From Diospyros lotus (lineage: Eukaryota > Streptophyta > Magnoliopsida > Ericales > Ebenaceae): 64,000 bases of DNA. Positions 1-11,639 of the stretch are shown here, piece by piece; the first letter of the stretch is position 1; each line of letters starts with the position of its first letter. Location of the stretch: contig NC_068338.1 of the NCBI RefSeq assembly GCF_014633365.1, positions 20,656,616-20,720,615 on the forward strand. The letters run 5' to 3'. The translations under genes were made by a program, and so were the position numbers. Under the pieces are notes generated by a model. The model was not told the origin of the DNA and made no database searches. It saw only the letters and a program-made list of their open reading frames with translations.

Positions 1-684
1 AATTTCTTGGTGCAGTGATTAAAGCTCAAAATGTTGAGTTTTATACTAGTTTAACTATGAGCTTAGCGATTCTGTAGTCTGGCACCCTGCCTGGGATGTT
101 TGGTATGAAAACTTAAGGAATGGCTTTTGCCATCAATGGTTCCTCCCCACCCCCCCCCCCCCCCCCCCCCTTCCTTCTTCTCATATTTGTGTATTGCTGC
201 AGGTGGTCTCAACACTAGAAAACATAATGGAAGGGAAAACACCCTGGGGACAGAAAAAATCCTACATCCAATATGAGATACAGTGAGCATCAATGGGAAG
301 TCAGAGTGTTTGCAAAGCTGATGAAAAACTTGAATGCAACAAGAAACATACAGCAGCTGAGTGAAGCAAAATGAGAGAAAGGAAATCCAGAAAACCAGAG
401 AATGGATCACAAATAATGCAGCTATACTGACCTGGACATGTGTGTTTTTCGAATAAACAACTAATCCAGATGATCTGATGACTTCATGCCATTTCATCTT
501 TGAACTAAATGCAATGTAAACTTGAGTAAACACCATATTTTTCATCTAATGTCTAAAATTTGAGAACGTTTCAACATAAATTACTGCCAACTTACTATGA
601 TCACAAGAAACCTACATTTTCTAGGTAAAAATGCAGTACTTAAAATGTTCACACTCTGATTGTGACTGCCAACCCCGTAGATAC
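1..684. other. Unassigned left-edge spacer with poly-C tract
   Basis: No gene is supportable here. A run of 21 C residues at 150-170 is the main landmark. The minus-strand reading frame crossing it has low-complexity glycine and no recognisable domain. The bases just left of 690 include the AATAT target-site copy of the following gypsy element. Confidence 0.5.
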
Positions 685-689
685 AATAT

Positions 690-909
690 TGTCATGTAAC
701 CAGGTAAAAGGCAGGAAAGCCATCAGGGGGAAGGGGTAATATGGACGGTATCAACGGTCCTATTGTAATAAGGGAAAAGAGGCAGTTATGTAGAAGTGTG
801 TAGAAGGTGTATAATTTGAATTTCGGGTGCCAATCCCCTCAGGATCAATATATAAGCCGAACCCCTCGGCTAATTGAGGCATTGGTGAATACAATTGAAT
901 CATTCCTGC

Positions 910-940
<31 letters not shown>

Positions 941-1032
941 TCTCTTCTCTTCAATAATTCTCAATTCTCCATTGATTAAGGGAGAATTCCCCAACCCCCC
1001 CCCCCCCCCCATGTCTGAATCAGATTCTAACA
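690..1032 (+). repeat. 5' LTR of gypsy element 1
   Basis: Starts TGTCATGTAAC. TATATAAG at 849-856 is a likely TATA box. A (CT)n tract near 910-936 and a C-run near 994-1010 follow, and the LTR ends at TCTAACA. It pairs with 5763-6113. Confidence 0.93.
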
Positions 1033-1035
1033 ATT

Positions 1036-1048
1036 TGGTATCAAAACA
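1036..1048 (+). other. Primer-binding site, tRNA-iMet type
   Basis: TGGTATCAAAACA lies three bases after the LTR end. It matches the start of the plant initiator-Met complement (TGGTATCAGAGC) with substitutions. Confidence 0.75.
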
Positions 1049-1086
1049 AGATTCCAAGCACAAGAAAAGATCCTCCTGATTTGATC

Positions 1087-2300
1087 ATGGCGGATGAGAC
1101 GAGGATGAAGCAGATGGAGGCACAGCTTCAACAGGTGTCAGCGACGGTAGCAAAGATGCAGATCCAAATGGGAACACTCGAGAATTCGGTGGACTCGATG
1201 GTAGAGAGGAGGATCGAAAGGGTGATGAATAGGTGGCGTGAAGAAAGCAGGGAGCAAAATGCGAGGCTATAAGATCAAATGAGAGAGTAGGGCCAATCCC
1301 TTCGGGATCAGATGCAACAGTTTATGATGATGTTCACTAGCCAAACACAGGTACGACTCTCTCCTAAATTCCCTCCTAGGGGGAGATCTGATCCAATCTT
1401 ACTTGGTCAGGGAGTGCATTCCGGATCTGAAGGATTGGCTAAAATTGAGATGGAACTTGAAGGAGTAGGGGAGAATGAAGGAGGAAGGAGGCATGGGAAT
1501 GCAATTGGTTCTAATCAGATCAGATTTCCAATGTCGAAGATGGAGATCCCCTTATTCAACGGCCATAACCCAAGATGGTGGGTGACGCGTTGTGAACGTA
1601 TGTTTAGTCTCTATAATGCAGTTGAACAACAGAAGATGACATTGGTGGCTGCCTATTTGAATGACGCGGGAGACGTGTGGTTTCAAGAATGGAGTGGGGT
1701 GAAGGAGAATTGCTCATGGGCAGAGTTTGTTAAGGATCTCTATGATCATTTTGGGGAAAGAGGAATGTTGGATTTTGTAGAGGAATTTAACAAATTAAGG
1801 CAGGAGGAAACAGTCCAGTCCTATCAGCAAAAATTCAAGGAGTTGAAAGCTCTAATGCTCATTTTGAATCCCACCCTTACGGAAAGTTATTTCGTATCAA
1901 GCTTCATTAGTGGCTTGAACGAGGAGTTACGTTCTACAATCAAGATGTTTCAACCTAAAACGATCAAGCAAGCAGTAAAGTGTGCCAAGTTACAAGAGCT
2001 AACCGTGGAGGCACTTATGAAGAAACAAAGAGAGACCATGAAAGGGTGGTAGATTGGATCAACACAACAAGGGAACAAGGGGTGGAGTAGAGATAGTTGT
2101 CAAGTGGGATAGGGGGGTAAGGGATTGGCTCTTCTGACACCTACACAACATATGGCCAATAAATTGTTGGAACAAAGGAGGTAAGCAGGCCTCTGTTTCC
2201 ATTGAGGAGACAAATACTCCCCGAGGCACTAAATTACTGGAACGAAATGAGGAAGAGAAAAAGAAGGAGAAGAGGAAGGCAATCAGGATGATGAAGAAAA
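1087..2300 (+). pseudogene. gag pseudogene of gypsy element 1
   Basis: Reading begins at ATG 1087 with a charged, coiled-coil-like N-terminus. It stops at TAA 1270-1272 and again near 1288, and resumes in the same frame at 1312. The retrotransposon gag core follows, with an RWWVTRCERMF block near 1573 and DVWFQEWS near 1675. A further stop is at 2050-2052. The zinc knuckle at about 2194-2232 has its second Cys position replaced by TGA (2203-2205) and another stop after the His. Gag would coat genomic RNA in the virus-like particle; this copy cannot make a full protein. Confidence 0.88.
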
Positions 2301-2310
2301 GGAAGAGAAG

Positions 2311-4140
2311 GTGGAGATCTCATTATATGCGTTAAGGGGGCTAACTAACAACAAGATCATAAAGGTGGAAGGAAGGGCTCAAGACAATAACTTGATGATA
2401 TTAATCGATAGTGGGAATACCCACAATTTCCTAGATGAAGGAACTGCTAAGAAGCTGAAGTGCAGCCTCACAAGGACTCATCCCTTGTCAGTCACTGTAG
2501 CTAACGGGTAGAAGGTGTTATGCAAATCAGCTTGCATGGGGTTTTGTTGGCAGATGCAAGGAGAAGAATTTGAAGCTGACTTACGACTACTTAAATTGGG
2601 AGGATGTGACATTATCCTCGAAGTGGATTGGATGAAAGAGATAAGCCCCATTTGTTTTGATTTCAACAAGATGGAAGTCGCATTTGAAAAGGGGGGTAGA
2701 AAGTTGACTATAACAAGGAGTGTAGAAACAGGGATGTGTAAGTTGATCACGAGGAAGAGGCTACAAAAAATTTTCAAAAAAAAAGTGGTCGCAGGTGGCC
2801 CAATTATTTTCTATACATGCACTGGAGTACAAGGAAGAAGACTCAAGCAAAGGAGGAGAACTAAAGTTGATCACTAAGGGCTCTGTCCCAACTCCTTGGA
2901 AGGTAAACCAACTAGACTCTCTTAATTCACTCTTGGTTGAGTTTAGGGACTTGTTTGAGGAACCTAAGGCTTTACCACCAAAAAGACCCCTAGATCACAC
3001 CATCAACTTTAACCAAACATTAACCTGTTAACCTACGTTCTTATAGATACCCCCTAAAACAAAAGGCCGAAATAGAAAAGATGATTAAGGACATGCTGCA
3101 AATGTCCATCATCAAAACAAGTCTAAGCCCATATGCCTCTCCTTTACTCCTAGTCAACAAGAAAGATGGAAATTGGTATTTTTGTGTTGATTATCGCCAA
3201 CTCAATTCCTTTACCATCAAGAACAAAAATTTCCCATACCTATCATTAAAGATTTATTGGATAAATTACATGGAGCCAAAATATTCACCAAACTTGACCT
3301 GCGTTTGGGATACCATCAAATACGCATGCATCCTAAAGACATTCAGAAAATAGTATTCAAAACCCATGAAGGACATTACAAATTCTTGGTAATGCCCTTT
3401 GGCTTAACCAATGCCCCAGCAACCTTTCAAGCCCTAATGAATCAAATATTTGAACCATACCTCCGCCAACTTATTTTGGTATTCTTTAATGACATCCTGA
3501 TTATAGTCCTACCTTCTCCCTACACTTAGAGCACTTAAGAACCACCTTACAAGTCCTTAGGCTCAACAAGTTGTTCATCAAGAAGTCTAAATGTTCATTT
3601 GCACAGACCCAAGTGGAGTACCTGGGCCATATAATATCGGGTGCAGGAGTGAGCACAGATCCCCAAAAGATAGCAGTAATGATTGCATGGCCCTGACTTG
3701 CTAACATGAGAGCCCTTAAGGGATTTTTGGGTTTCACAAGTTACTATCGAAGATTTGTGAAGGATTATGGCATTATAAGTAAGCCATTGACATAACTATT
3801 AAAGAAGGAAGGGTTCCACTGGAGTAAAGAGGTAAAGGAGTCCTTCGAGCTACTTAAAAAAGCTATGAGTGAAGTTCCTACGCTAAGTCTCCTAGACTTT
3901 AGTCAGCCGTTTGTGTTAGAGACTGATGCTTGCAATAATGGGGTAGGGGCGGTATTGATGCAAGGAGGCAAGCCTTTAGCTTTCATTAGCCAAGCTTTAG
4001 CTGCTAAACATTTGGGCCTTATTGTGTATGATAAGGAGTTATTAGCCGTTCTTATAGCTATGGAGAAGTAGAGACATTACTTAGAAGGGGGAAAATTCAT
4101 TATAAGAACAAACCATGAGAGCTTAAAGTTCCTGTTGTAG
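2311..4140 (+). pseudogene. pol pseudogene: protease, reverse transcriptase, RNase H
   Basis: The aspartic protease active site (LIDSGNTHNFL) has its Asp codon at 2407. The linker to RT moves to another frame near 2795. RT fragments lie at 3081-3353 and 3257-3529 in different frames, with [23 protein letters not shown] and an altered catalytic box FFND (3482-3493) where the family has FFDD. RNase H at 3865-4140 contains ETDACNNGVGAVL and YDKELLAV, with a stop at 4069-4071. The frameshifts and the Asp-to-Asn change make it inactive. Confidence 0.9.
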
Positions 4141-4172
4141 CAAAAACTTCACACTCATCTACAGAGGAAGGT

Positions 4173-5675
4173 ATGTCAAAACTAATGGGACTTGATTATG
4201 TGATCCAATACAAGAAGGCACATGAGAACAAGGTAGCCAACACCCTTTCACAATGTTTTGAAGAAGGAACATCTGCAACCATCACTTTTCTCACTCTAGA
4301 TTGGTACCTAGAGGTGTCATCCAGTTATGATAAGGGAGAATGGACTAAGGAGCTTATGGAGCAATTAATCCTTAATCCCTCTAGCAGACAAGGATACACA
4401 CTTGGCAATGATTTGATTAGGTATAAAGGGAGGTCGGTGATCCGGGATAGTGACTCCATCAAGAAGAGAATATTGCAGGCCTTACACAACTCCCCAATTG
4501 GGGGACATTCGAGGGTACAAAACACCTATTGCATGATTAAACAGCTTTTCTATTAACCTAAGTTGAAGAAGACAGTTAAAGAGTATGTTATGACATGTGA
4601 TGTTTGCAACAAATGCAAGCATGAGAATATACACCCCCTGGCCTATTGCAACCATTACCCATACCAGAACAGGCATGGACCCATATTAGCATGGATTTTG
4701 TGGACGGCTTGCCTAAGCCCGAAGGAAGGGACTATATTCTAGTGGTGGTTGATAGACTAACAAAGTATGTCCATTTTCTTAGCTTAACCCATCCCTTCAT
4801 GGCCCAAGAGGCGACTAGGGTATTTTTAGACCAAGTGGAGAAGTTACACGAGATGCCTCAGATGATTGTTTCAGACAGGGACAAAATTTTTATGAGTGTA
4901 TTGTGGAAGAAGCTAATGAAGTCCCTGGGAACACACTTACACATGTCCTCAGCCTACCATCCGGAGACAAATAGGCAATAAATGAATCAATTAGTGCTTG
5001 GAAATGTATTTGAGGTGTTTGGGTTTTGTGCATCCCATCGGGTGGCACAAATGGCTACCCTTGGCCCAATAGTGATACAATTCCAACTACTATACTACCC
5101 TGAAGATGACCCCATTCGAGGCCCTATATGGGTACAAGTCACCATTATTACCAACGAGGAGGGAAACAACTTCTGTGGCTACCATGGATACCTACTTGCA
5201 TCAGAGGCAACATGTGATGCTAACTCTAAAGAAAGAGTTAGCCAACACACAGAACTAGATGAAACAATTTGCAGACAAAAAGAGAAGTGAAAGGACCTTC
5301 TCAGTGGGAGACAAGGTGTATCTGAAGTTAAGATAAGTCCAATTGAAGACTCTATCCCCAACACAAGTTACTAAGCTCAATCCCAAATTCTATGGTCTCT
5401 ATGAAGTGATAGCTCAAGTGGGGAAGGTTGCCTATAGACTACAACTTCCAGAAGGATCCAACGTTCATTCAATGTTTCGTGTGTCCCTCCTCAAGCACTC
5501 TACCGGAAACAACCCGGTGAGCTCTACTCTACCCCCAGCATCCCAAGGAGTTCAACAAGAAGCTAAGCCTATAGCCATTGTGGGTAAGCGGGTCATATAT
5601 AAACCGGGAGCACCAATCACACAGGTGCTAATCCGTTGGTCTAATCTACACCCAAAAAATAATACATGGGAGTAA
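4173..5675 (+). pseudogene. pol pseudogene: integrase and chromodomain-like tail
   Basis: A degenerate HHCC zinc module spans about 4495-4620 (GGHSRVQNTY, then CDVCNKCKH). The core follows at 4646-4981, with catalytic positions in SMDFVDGLP, SDRDKIF and YHPETNRQ all still present. A stop follows at 4979-4981. After a frame change, 5343-5675 encodes the GPF/Y-like and chromodomain-like tail (MFRVSLLKH, VLIRWSNLHPKNNTWE). Integrase would insert the cDNA, and the chromodomain-like tail may guide target choice. Confidence 0.88.
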
Positions 5676-5748
5676 TTACCTAATCTCCTAAAATAGTTTT
5701 CCAAGGCAGCAAGCTTCCTCTAACCTTCTTGGGGACAAGCAAGGTTTC

Positions 5749-5762
5749 AAGCGGGGGGGAAT
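5749..5762 (+). other. Polypurine tract of gypsy element 1
   Basis: The G-rich run AAGCGGGGGGGAAT abuts the TGTCA start of the 3' LTR, the normal site of plus-strand priming. The block TTCTTGGGGACAA lies about 20 bases upstream and recurs in the other gypsy elements of this window. Confidence 0.85.
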
Positions 5763-6113
5763 TGTCATGTAACTGGGCAAAAGGCGGGAAAGCCATTAGG
5801 CACGAAGGGGTAATATGGATTGTATCAAGGGTCCTATTGTAGTAAGGGAAAAGATGCAATTATGTAGAAGTGTGTAGAAGGTGTATAATTTGAATTTCGG
5901 GCGCCAATCCTCTTAGGATCAGTATATAAGCCAAACCCCTCAACTAATTCAAGCATCGGTGAATACAATTGAATCATTCCCGCCTCTCTCTCTCTGTCTA
6001 TTCTCTTCTTCTCTTTCTATTTCTTCTCTTCTCTTCAATAATTCTCAATTCTCCATTGATTACGGGAGAATTCCCTCCCCCCCCCCCCCTGTGGTCAGAA
6101 TCAGATTCTGACA
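5763..6113 (+). repeat. 3' LTR of gypsy element 1
   Basis: Starts TGTCATGTAAC, has TATATAAG at 5923-5930, and ends TTCTGACA just before the AATAT repeat. It is 351 bp against 343 bp for the left copy; the length difference lies in the CT and C tracts. Confidence 0.93.
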
Positions 6114-6118
6114 AATAT

Positions 6119-7910
6119 TTGGGCCTTTGCTAACATGTATTGACCAGATAAAGGGTTGTGGTCAGGGCCATGGCAACCAAATGAGGCAAAATGTTTATTG
6201 GGCCCTCTAATTTTTGGAATTTATGATTATAAAGTGTTCAGTACTCCTCATGAAATTCGTGACATCTTAGCTTTCTGAAAATTGCAGAAGTTTCAACTTA
6301 ACCTCTCAACATAAGTTTTGAGTCCAACACTGCCCCATTGCAACCCCACTTCCCTTGACCCTTCCTCTAATCCCACAGTGAACCTTCACCATTAAGTAAA
6401 ATCCTGGCTGCCTGTTGTCCTAATAAGTTCTCACTGATGCAATGGCAAGTAGATGATCTGCAGTGAGTCTTGTAAATTTAGATTCTATTCATTCATATCA
6501 TCACTGAAAAACTATGAACTACTACTATTTTCCAAAATCATAGATACAATTTTATCTCTATGTATAAAAGCACATATGTATCTGAGAATGGATTGTGTAC
6601 AAACCATATAGGAGCGCCTGAATTGCTGAACATACGTGCTGGAATTCAAACCAGCAGTTATGCAAATTACTTGGAAAGGGTGCGGTGCACACAGAACGGG
6701 GAAAAAGATAAGAGAAAGAAGAAGACAACAATAAATTAAACCTAACCAAGTCGTGCTTAATCACAGTGCAGATGTTCCAGCCTCCAGGAGCATTATAATG
6801 ATCATAGTGTGACAAAAGCAATTCAAATGAGAAGAAAATTTTGGGATTGAAAATAACTAATTCGTGGAAATATATCAGCTGCCAAATTGTGAGGTCAAGC
6901 TAAAGAGAAAATGCATGTATCTACTGATGACACCATGGAATGATCCAATCTGGTGTTATAAATGTTGAAGTGCATCACTGTTTGAGCTTTTATTTAATAC
7001 ATTACCAAATAACTTCACGAATTTCTTTCTTAGCATAAAGGGCAAGAGAAAATGAGAAATTTCACAAAAATGACCAGATACAGTCAGCAAAAACTGGGGA
7101 ATTTGAAAGAGTTCTCCTCCTAGTTCATTGAATCCCTTTTTACGATCACAAATACGTGAACAGAAGAGAAACCGAAATCTAAAAGAGATAAAACTAAACA
7201 TATGTGGTCCTCCAAAGCAGTACGGCTGAATCCCTCCTCCATGACCCATAGGCAAAGCTTCTGCAACTCTCGGCAAATATGTCTTGCCTGCAGAATCACA
7301 GGCCATAACCACATGGCCAATAAGGCTACACTGAATCAACTTCGATGTGACCTAGACTAGAGCCATTGGTGTATTACCAATTACCAATGGATTCAACACA
7401 AAACTTTGGTCTGGCTTGGGATTGGGACCGCCAAAAGCTTCCAAATTCCCTGCAATCAGGATTCTTTTTCTTGTATGCATGGGCTGTGGCTACAAATTGC
7501 CAAATCCATGTCATTAGACAGGCCACATCATTCTGGTAATCTAATTCCCCTTTTTGGAGTTCAACCTCGATCACCATCGTTAGGTATCGGAAGAAGTGAA
7601 AATACGTCACGTACGTGGTGGAGCGGGAGCGGTTGGCTATCTCCAACACTGCTAATTTTCGCTGGCTAAACCAAAATGTTAGCAATGGGAGGGAAGAAGC
7701 TGATCCAAAACAGCTCGCCATTTAGGATTTTGCTCGCCACTCAACTGCTCCAAAGCAGCTCGCCATTTAGAATTTTGCTTGCCATCCAAATAGCAAAACC
7801 CTTTCCCCTTGTCGTTTTTAGCACTTGCTGTATCTCGTTGTCTCTCGTCATAGCGCTCGTTGTCTCTTCCCACAATGATCATCGCCGCAACCATCGCTAC
7901 TGCCATTATC
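6119..7910. other. Intergenic, no gene supported
   Basis: Moderately complex sequence without a convincing gene. A minus-strand frame around 7200-7339 reads plausibly protein-like (MACDSAGKTYLPRVAEALP) but I do not recognise it and see no clear exon borders. A short direct repeat around AGCTCGCCATTTAG occurs at about 7711 and 7756. Confidence 0.45.
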
Positions 7911-8080
7911 GAGTGCAATTTTGTGCACCCTGGGGTGACTTTACCCCAAGGACAAAACAGTCATTTTGGGTGTGGGCCTCATTTCTCTATCTCTTTCTCT
8001 CTCCTCTTGGGAAATGGAGCTCACCCCCCAAAATGACCTATTTTGCCCATGGGTAAAGTCACCCAAGGTAGGGTGTGCAG

Positions 8081-8245
8081 CAGTTCGGTTAGATCGAACT
8101 GATCGAACTAACCGAACCGATCGATTTAGTTCGGTTAATTTATACTCGGTTATCGGTTCAATTAAGTCCGATCAAATTTCGATTTACAAAAAATCGGTTC
8201 AATTTTACTGATTCAGTTTACTCGGTTAATCAAACTGGCTGATAA
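8081..8245. repeat. Left subterminal CGGTT repeat cluster of hAT
   Basis: Many copies of TTCGGTT, its complement AACCGAA and close variants lie within 165 bases of the left end. In hAT elements such clusters bind the transposase BED finger (family knowledge). Confidence 0.8.
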
Positions 8246-8329
8246 TCAAAATGATGTCGTTTAGTATATGATAAAAACAACGTCGTTTAACACAAAAAAT
8301 CGAGTCTGCACAAAGAAGATATCGCGTGG

Positions 8330-9417
8330 AGAACAGTGAGGGGGGGCTACGCACGCAGCCATTCAGACCAATCCATTGTTTGAGAGAGAAAGAAAGAGGG
8401 AAATCGAAACCCTAGCGTCGTTATTACTTCCAACCGTCGCCGTCGATTGCTTCCATCGCAACTTCATCTTTTCTTTGCCGTCAAACGTCGATAGAGTCAC
8501 AGAGCTGAGATGAGTTCCTGTTCGTCATCGTCAATGGCTTTGTATATTTGATTCTTTGAGCGTTCCAGCCCTAATCCATCCTAACCAAAACTAAGAGAAA
8601 GAGAAGCCCTACCGTCTATCGATTCATCGTCATCGGTTAGGTCCTTGACTCATTTCGATATACTCCTAGCCCTAATCGAAACCCTAAACCTAAACCTAAA
8701 TCATAATCGATTAGACCTAGACCACACCTAGTCACCGACGATCGACCCACACGGCCACACCTATGACCAACACAGAGGTTAGGTTAGGGTTTTGGATTTT
8801 TTAAATTTTTTGGACTTTTAGTTACTGGTTTGGGGGTTTTTTGTTTGTTGTTGGTAGTTACAATTTACATGGCCACACCTACGGCCAACATAGAGGTTTT
8901 TTGTTTTTTGTTGTTGTTGCCAATCGTTGTCATATTGGGATTCATTACCTGTTCTTTTTGAAACATCTCAGGTTGTATAAGGAAAGGAAAGGAGGCTGTT
9001 GAACACTTGAACTTGTTGTTCTTTACTTCTTTTTGCAAATTTCCAGGTATTTATTTTTTATTTCAACATTATTTAGTTGTGTAAGGTGGTAGAAATGAAT
9101 TACATGTTGAATCAACTGCTTTATAATAAAGGAAAAAATTATAAACCAAACACATTTTCATTTTCAAATAATTAGTAGAAGTGTCCCATTCTGTCCCTTA
9201 ATTTTTCATTTTAAATTATAGCCCCTTAGAAGTGAATTCCATTTTTCAGTATTCATTTTCATATAATTAGTAGAAGTGGACAGAATTAGGAGGATGATAG
9301 AATTTTAATTGCAGCTCCTTAATTTTTCTTTTAAATTACAAGATTGTAAGTTAATCACAAGAAGACATTTTAACTTACTGTTTTAATACATATTAATTAC
9401 AATTGTATTAATTTTAG
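8330..9417 (+). other. Transposase 5' leader region of hAT
   Basis: AACCCTAG-type and CCGTCGCCGTCG-rich sequence at 8400-8520 looks like a transcribed plant 5' UTR, followed by T-rich intron-like sequence up to the transposase start codon at 9418. Leader and intron borders are not resolved. Confidence 0.4.
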
Positions 9418-11635
9418 ATGGCTAGAGAAAAAGACACCAGTCAAGCTACAAACATACCTAGTAGTATGGATGATAGTTCAAGACCTACACCAATAGTTTC
9501 AAGTCAAGATAGTCAATCTCAAGCTGATAGAGGTGCAACTTCACTAGGCAAGGCAAAGAGAAAAATAATAAGAGATAAGTCAGATGTGTGGAATCATTTT
9601 ACTAAGTTTACAAATGCAGAGGGTCAGATTAAAGGGAAATGCAACTATTGTTTTAGGGGAGTTCCACTATGATCCCAAAAAAAAATGGGACTACGGCTCT
9701 AAGGAATCATATAGGAACATGTAAAAAACACCCCCATGCTTTGGAAACCCACCAAATGCAATTAAACTTGCAACCAACTTCAACGACAACAGGAGCAAGG
9801 AGAGAGGGGGAGAGTATGGGATTGGTAAATTGAAAATTTGATCAAGTGCTTGCTAGAAAAGCTTTAACTCGCATGGTGATGATAGATGAGATGCCTTTCA
9901 AATTTGTTGAGCATAAGAGGTTTAGGCACTTCATTAATGTGATTTGTCCAAAATTTTGAATTCCTTCACGTTAGACAATTTCTCGTGATTGTTTTGAATT
10001 ATTTAATGAAGATGGGTTGAAATTGATGAATGAGGTAAAAAATGCATGTCAAAGAGTTTGCTTAACCACTGACACATGAACCTACATTCAAATAATCAAT
10101 TATATGTGCTTGACAGCACACTATATTGACAATAATTGGACATTGAAGAAAAAAAATTTAAATTTTTGTCCAATATATAGTCACAAGGGTGATGCTATTG
10201 CTATGGCAATTGAGAAATGTCTAATGGGGTGGAAACTTGATAGAGTTTTGACTTGACAGTAGATAATGCTAGTTTAAATGATGTTGTTGTGGGTAACTTC
10301 AGGAAAAAAATGGCAAAATGGAATGCTAGCATTATGAGTGGCAATTATTTACATATCAGGTGTGTGGCTCATATAATAAATTTGGTTGTGCAACATGGGT
10401 TGAAAGAGCTAGATAAATCAATAACAAGAGTTAGGGATGCAGTCAGATATATTAGACAATCTCCAGCAAAATTAAGAAAATTCAAAGAATGTGTGGAAAT
10501 GGAAAAAATAGAATCTAAGGACCTATTGTCGTTGGATGTTGCAACTAGATGGAACTCCACATACTTCATGTTAGAGACTGCTCAAAAGTTTGAGAGAGCT
10601 TTTGAGAGATTTGATGAGGAAGAGCCATGTTTTATGCTTGATCTTGGTACAAGTAGTTGGAATAATGACCTGCAACAGGTTATTACTATTGATGGGAGAC
10701 CCAAGCCAAAGGATTGGACGAAAGTCAGAATGTTTGTTAGAGTGTTGCAACAATTTTATGAGCTTACTTTGTGGGTTTTGGGTACTTCATATGTCACATT
10801 CAACACTTTTTTCCATGAGATTAGTACTGTTCATTGTCTCTTACATGAGTGGCAGGAGGGTGACGATCTTGAGTTGAGTAAGATGACTAGAAAAATGAAA
10901 GAAAATTTTGATAAATATTGGGGGGATCCGGAAAAAATAAATCACCTGCTTTACATTGCTGTGGTGCTTAATCCTAGGCACAAGTTAGAGTTTATGAAGT
11001 ATGCACTTCAGGATATGTATCCAGGTGAGAAAGGGGTTGTTGCAGTTTTGTCCTTAAAAAATGTCGTATATGCTTTGTATGAAGAATATAAGAAAAAATT
11101 GGTACCTGAAGGTGAAGTAAGAGAGCAGTCTCAAGTGTCTACTCCACTTATTGTAGAGAATGTTGAGAAAGAAAAATCTAGCAGACCAAACTTGCTTAGT
11201 TCTCGTTTTAAGAAGTATAAGTATGCCAGTGGTAGTGGGTCTACAACTATACCTTCAGAATGGGATAAGTATTTAAGTGAAGTGTGTGAGGAGGAAACTC
11301 ATGACTTTGACATTTTGAATTAGTGAAAATTTAATTGTCATCGGTTTCCTATTCTATCTTCCATGGCTCGGGATGTGTTGGCAATTCCAATTTCTACTAT
11401 TGCATCTGAGTCTGCTTTTAGCACAGGGGGTCAAGTACTTGATCCATTTAGGAGTTCTCTTTCTCCTAAAGTGGTTGAAAGTTTGACTTGTATGCAAGAT
11501 TGGCTTCAGTCATCTACCACCGCATTGAGTATTGAAGAAGATTTGGATCATGTTGAACAACTTGAAGAAGGTAAACTCATTGTTACTCTTTTTTTTTTTA
11601 GTTCAATACTTGTTACTTTTAAATTATTCAATTAA
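9418..11635 (+). pseudogene. hAT transposase pseudogene
   Basis: ATG 9418 opens a frame with a Ser/Thr/Gln-rich N-terminus, then a BED zinc-finger start (DVWNHFTKFTNAEGQIKG, KCNYC, near 9586-9650) that stops at 9670-9672. The rest of the finger (TTALRNHIGTCKKH) continues after a frame change. Between 9800 and 10250 several stops interrupt recognisable RNase-H-fold sequence; the first catalytic block near 10067 reads TTDT followed by TGA where hAT proteins have Trp. From 10253 to 11323 a long open frame carries RCVAHIINLVV and DVATRWNSTY. After another stop, 11363-11635 encodes the hATC dimerisation region (ISTIASESAFSTGG). Domain order is typical of Ac-like plant transposases. Confidence 0.9.
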
Positions 11636-11639
11636 TTTT

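Larger units (their letters stand above)
690..6113 (+). mobile_element. Full-length Ty3/gypsy retrotransposon (chromovirus-like), decayed
   Basis: Two LTRs (690-1032 and 5763-6113), each opening TGTCA and closing (A/G)ACA, bound a 5.4-kb element with a perfect 5-bp target-site duplication AATAT at 685-689 and 6114-6118. Order inside is PBS, gag, protease, RT, RNase H, integrase, a chromodomain-like tail and a purine PPT, the Ty3/gypsy order. The tail after integrase and the initiator-Met PBS suggest a chromovirus lineage (inference). The coding region changes frame many times and carries stops in gag, so it is non-autonomous today. By eye the LTRs differ at roughly one base in ten, which implies an old insertion. 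Confidence 0.95.

Noticed and set aside
63..545. Minus-strand 160-codon reading frame
   Set aside because: It crosses the poly-C tract (poly-Gly) and shows no domain or gene structure; a chance frame.
6760..6835. Minus-strand SHYDHYNAPGGWN, faintly OTU-protease-like
   Set aside because: A very short match to a common HYN pattern, no catalytic Cys region found nearby.
7200..7339. Minus-strand frame with protein-like MACDSAGKTYLPRVAEALP stretch
   Set aside because: Possibly an exon remnant, but no family recognised and no paired splice sites or neighbouring exons; too weak to call a gene.
7930..8069. Gene with GGGGTGACTTTACCCC palindrome as a regulatory operator
   Set aside because: The palindromic arms are explained by the MITE inverted repeat interrupted by the hAT.
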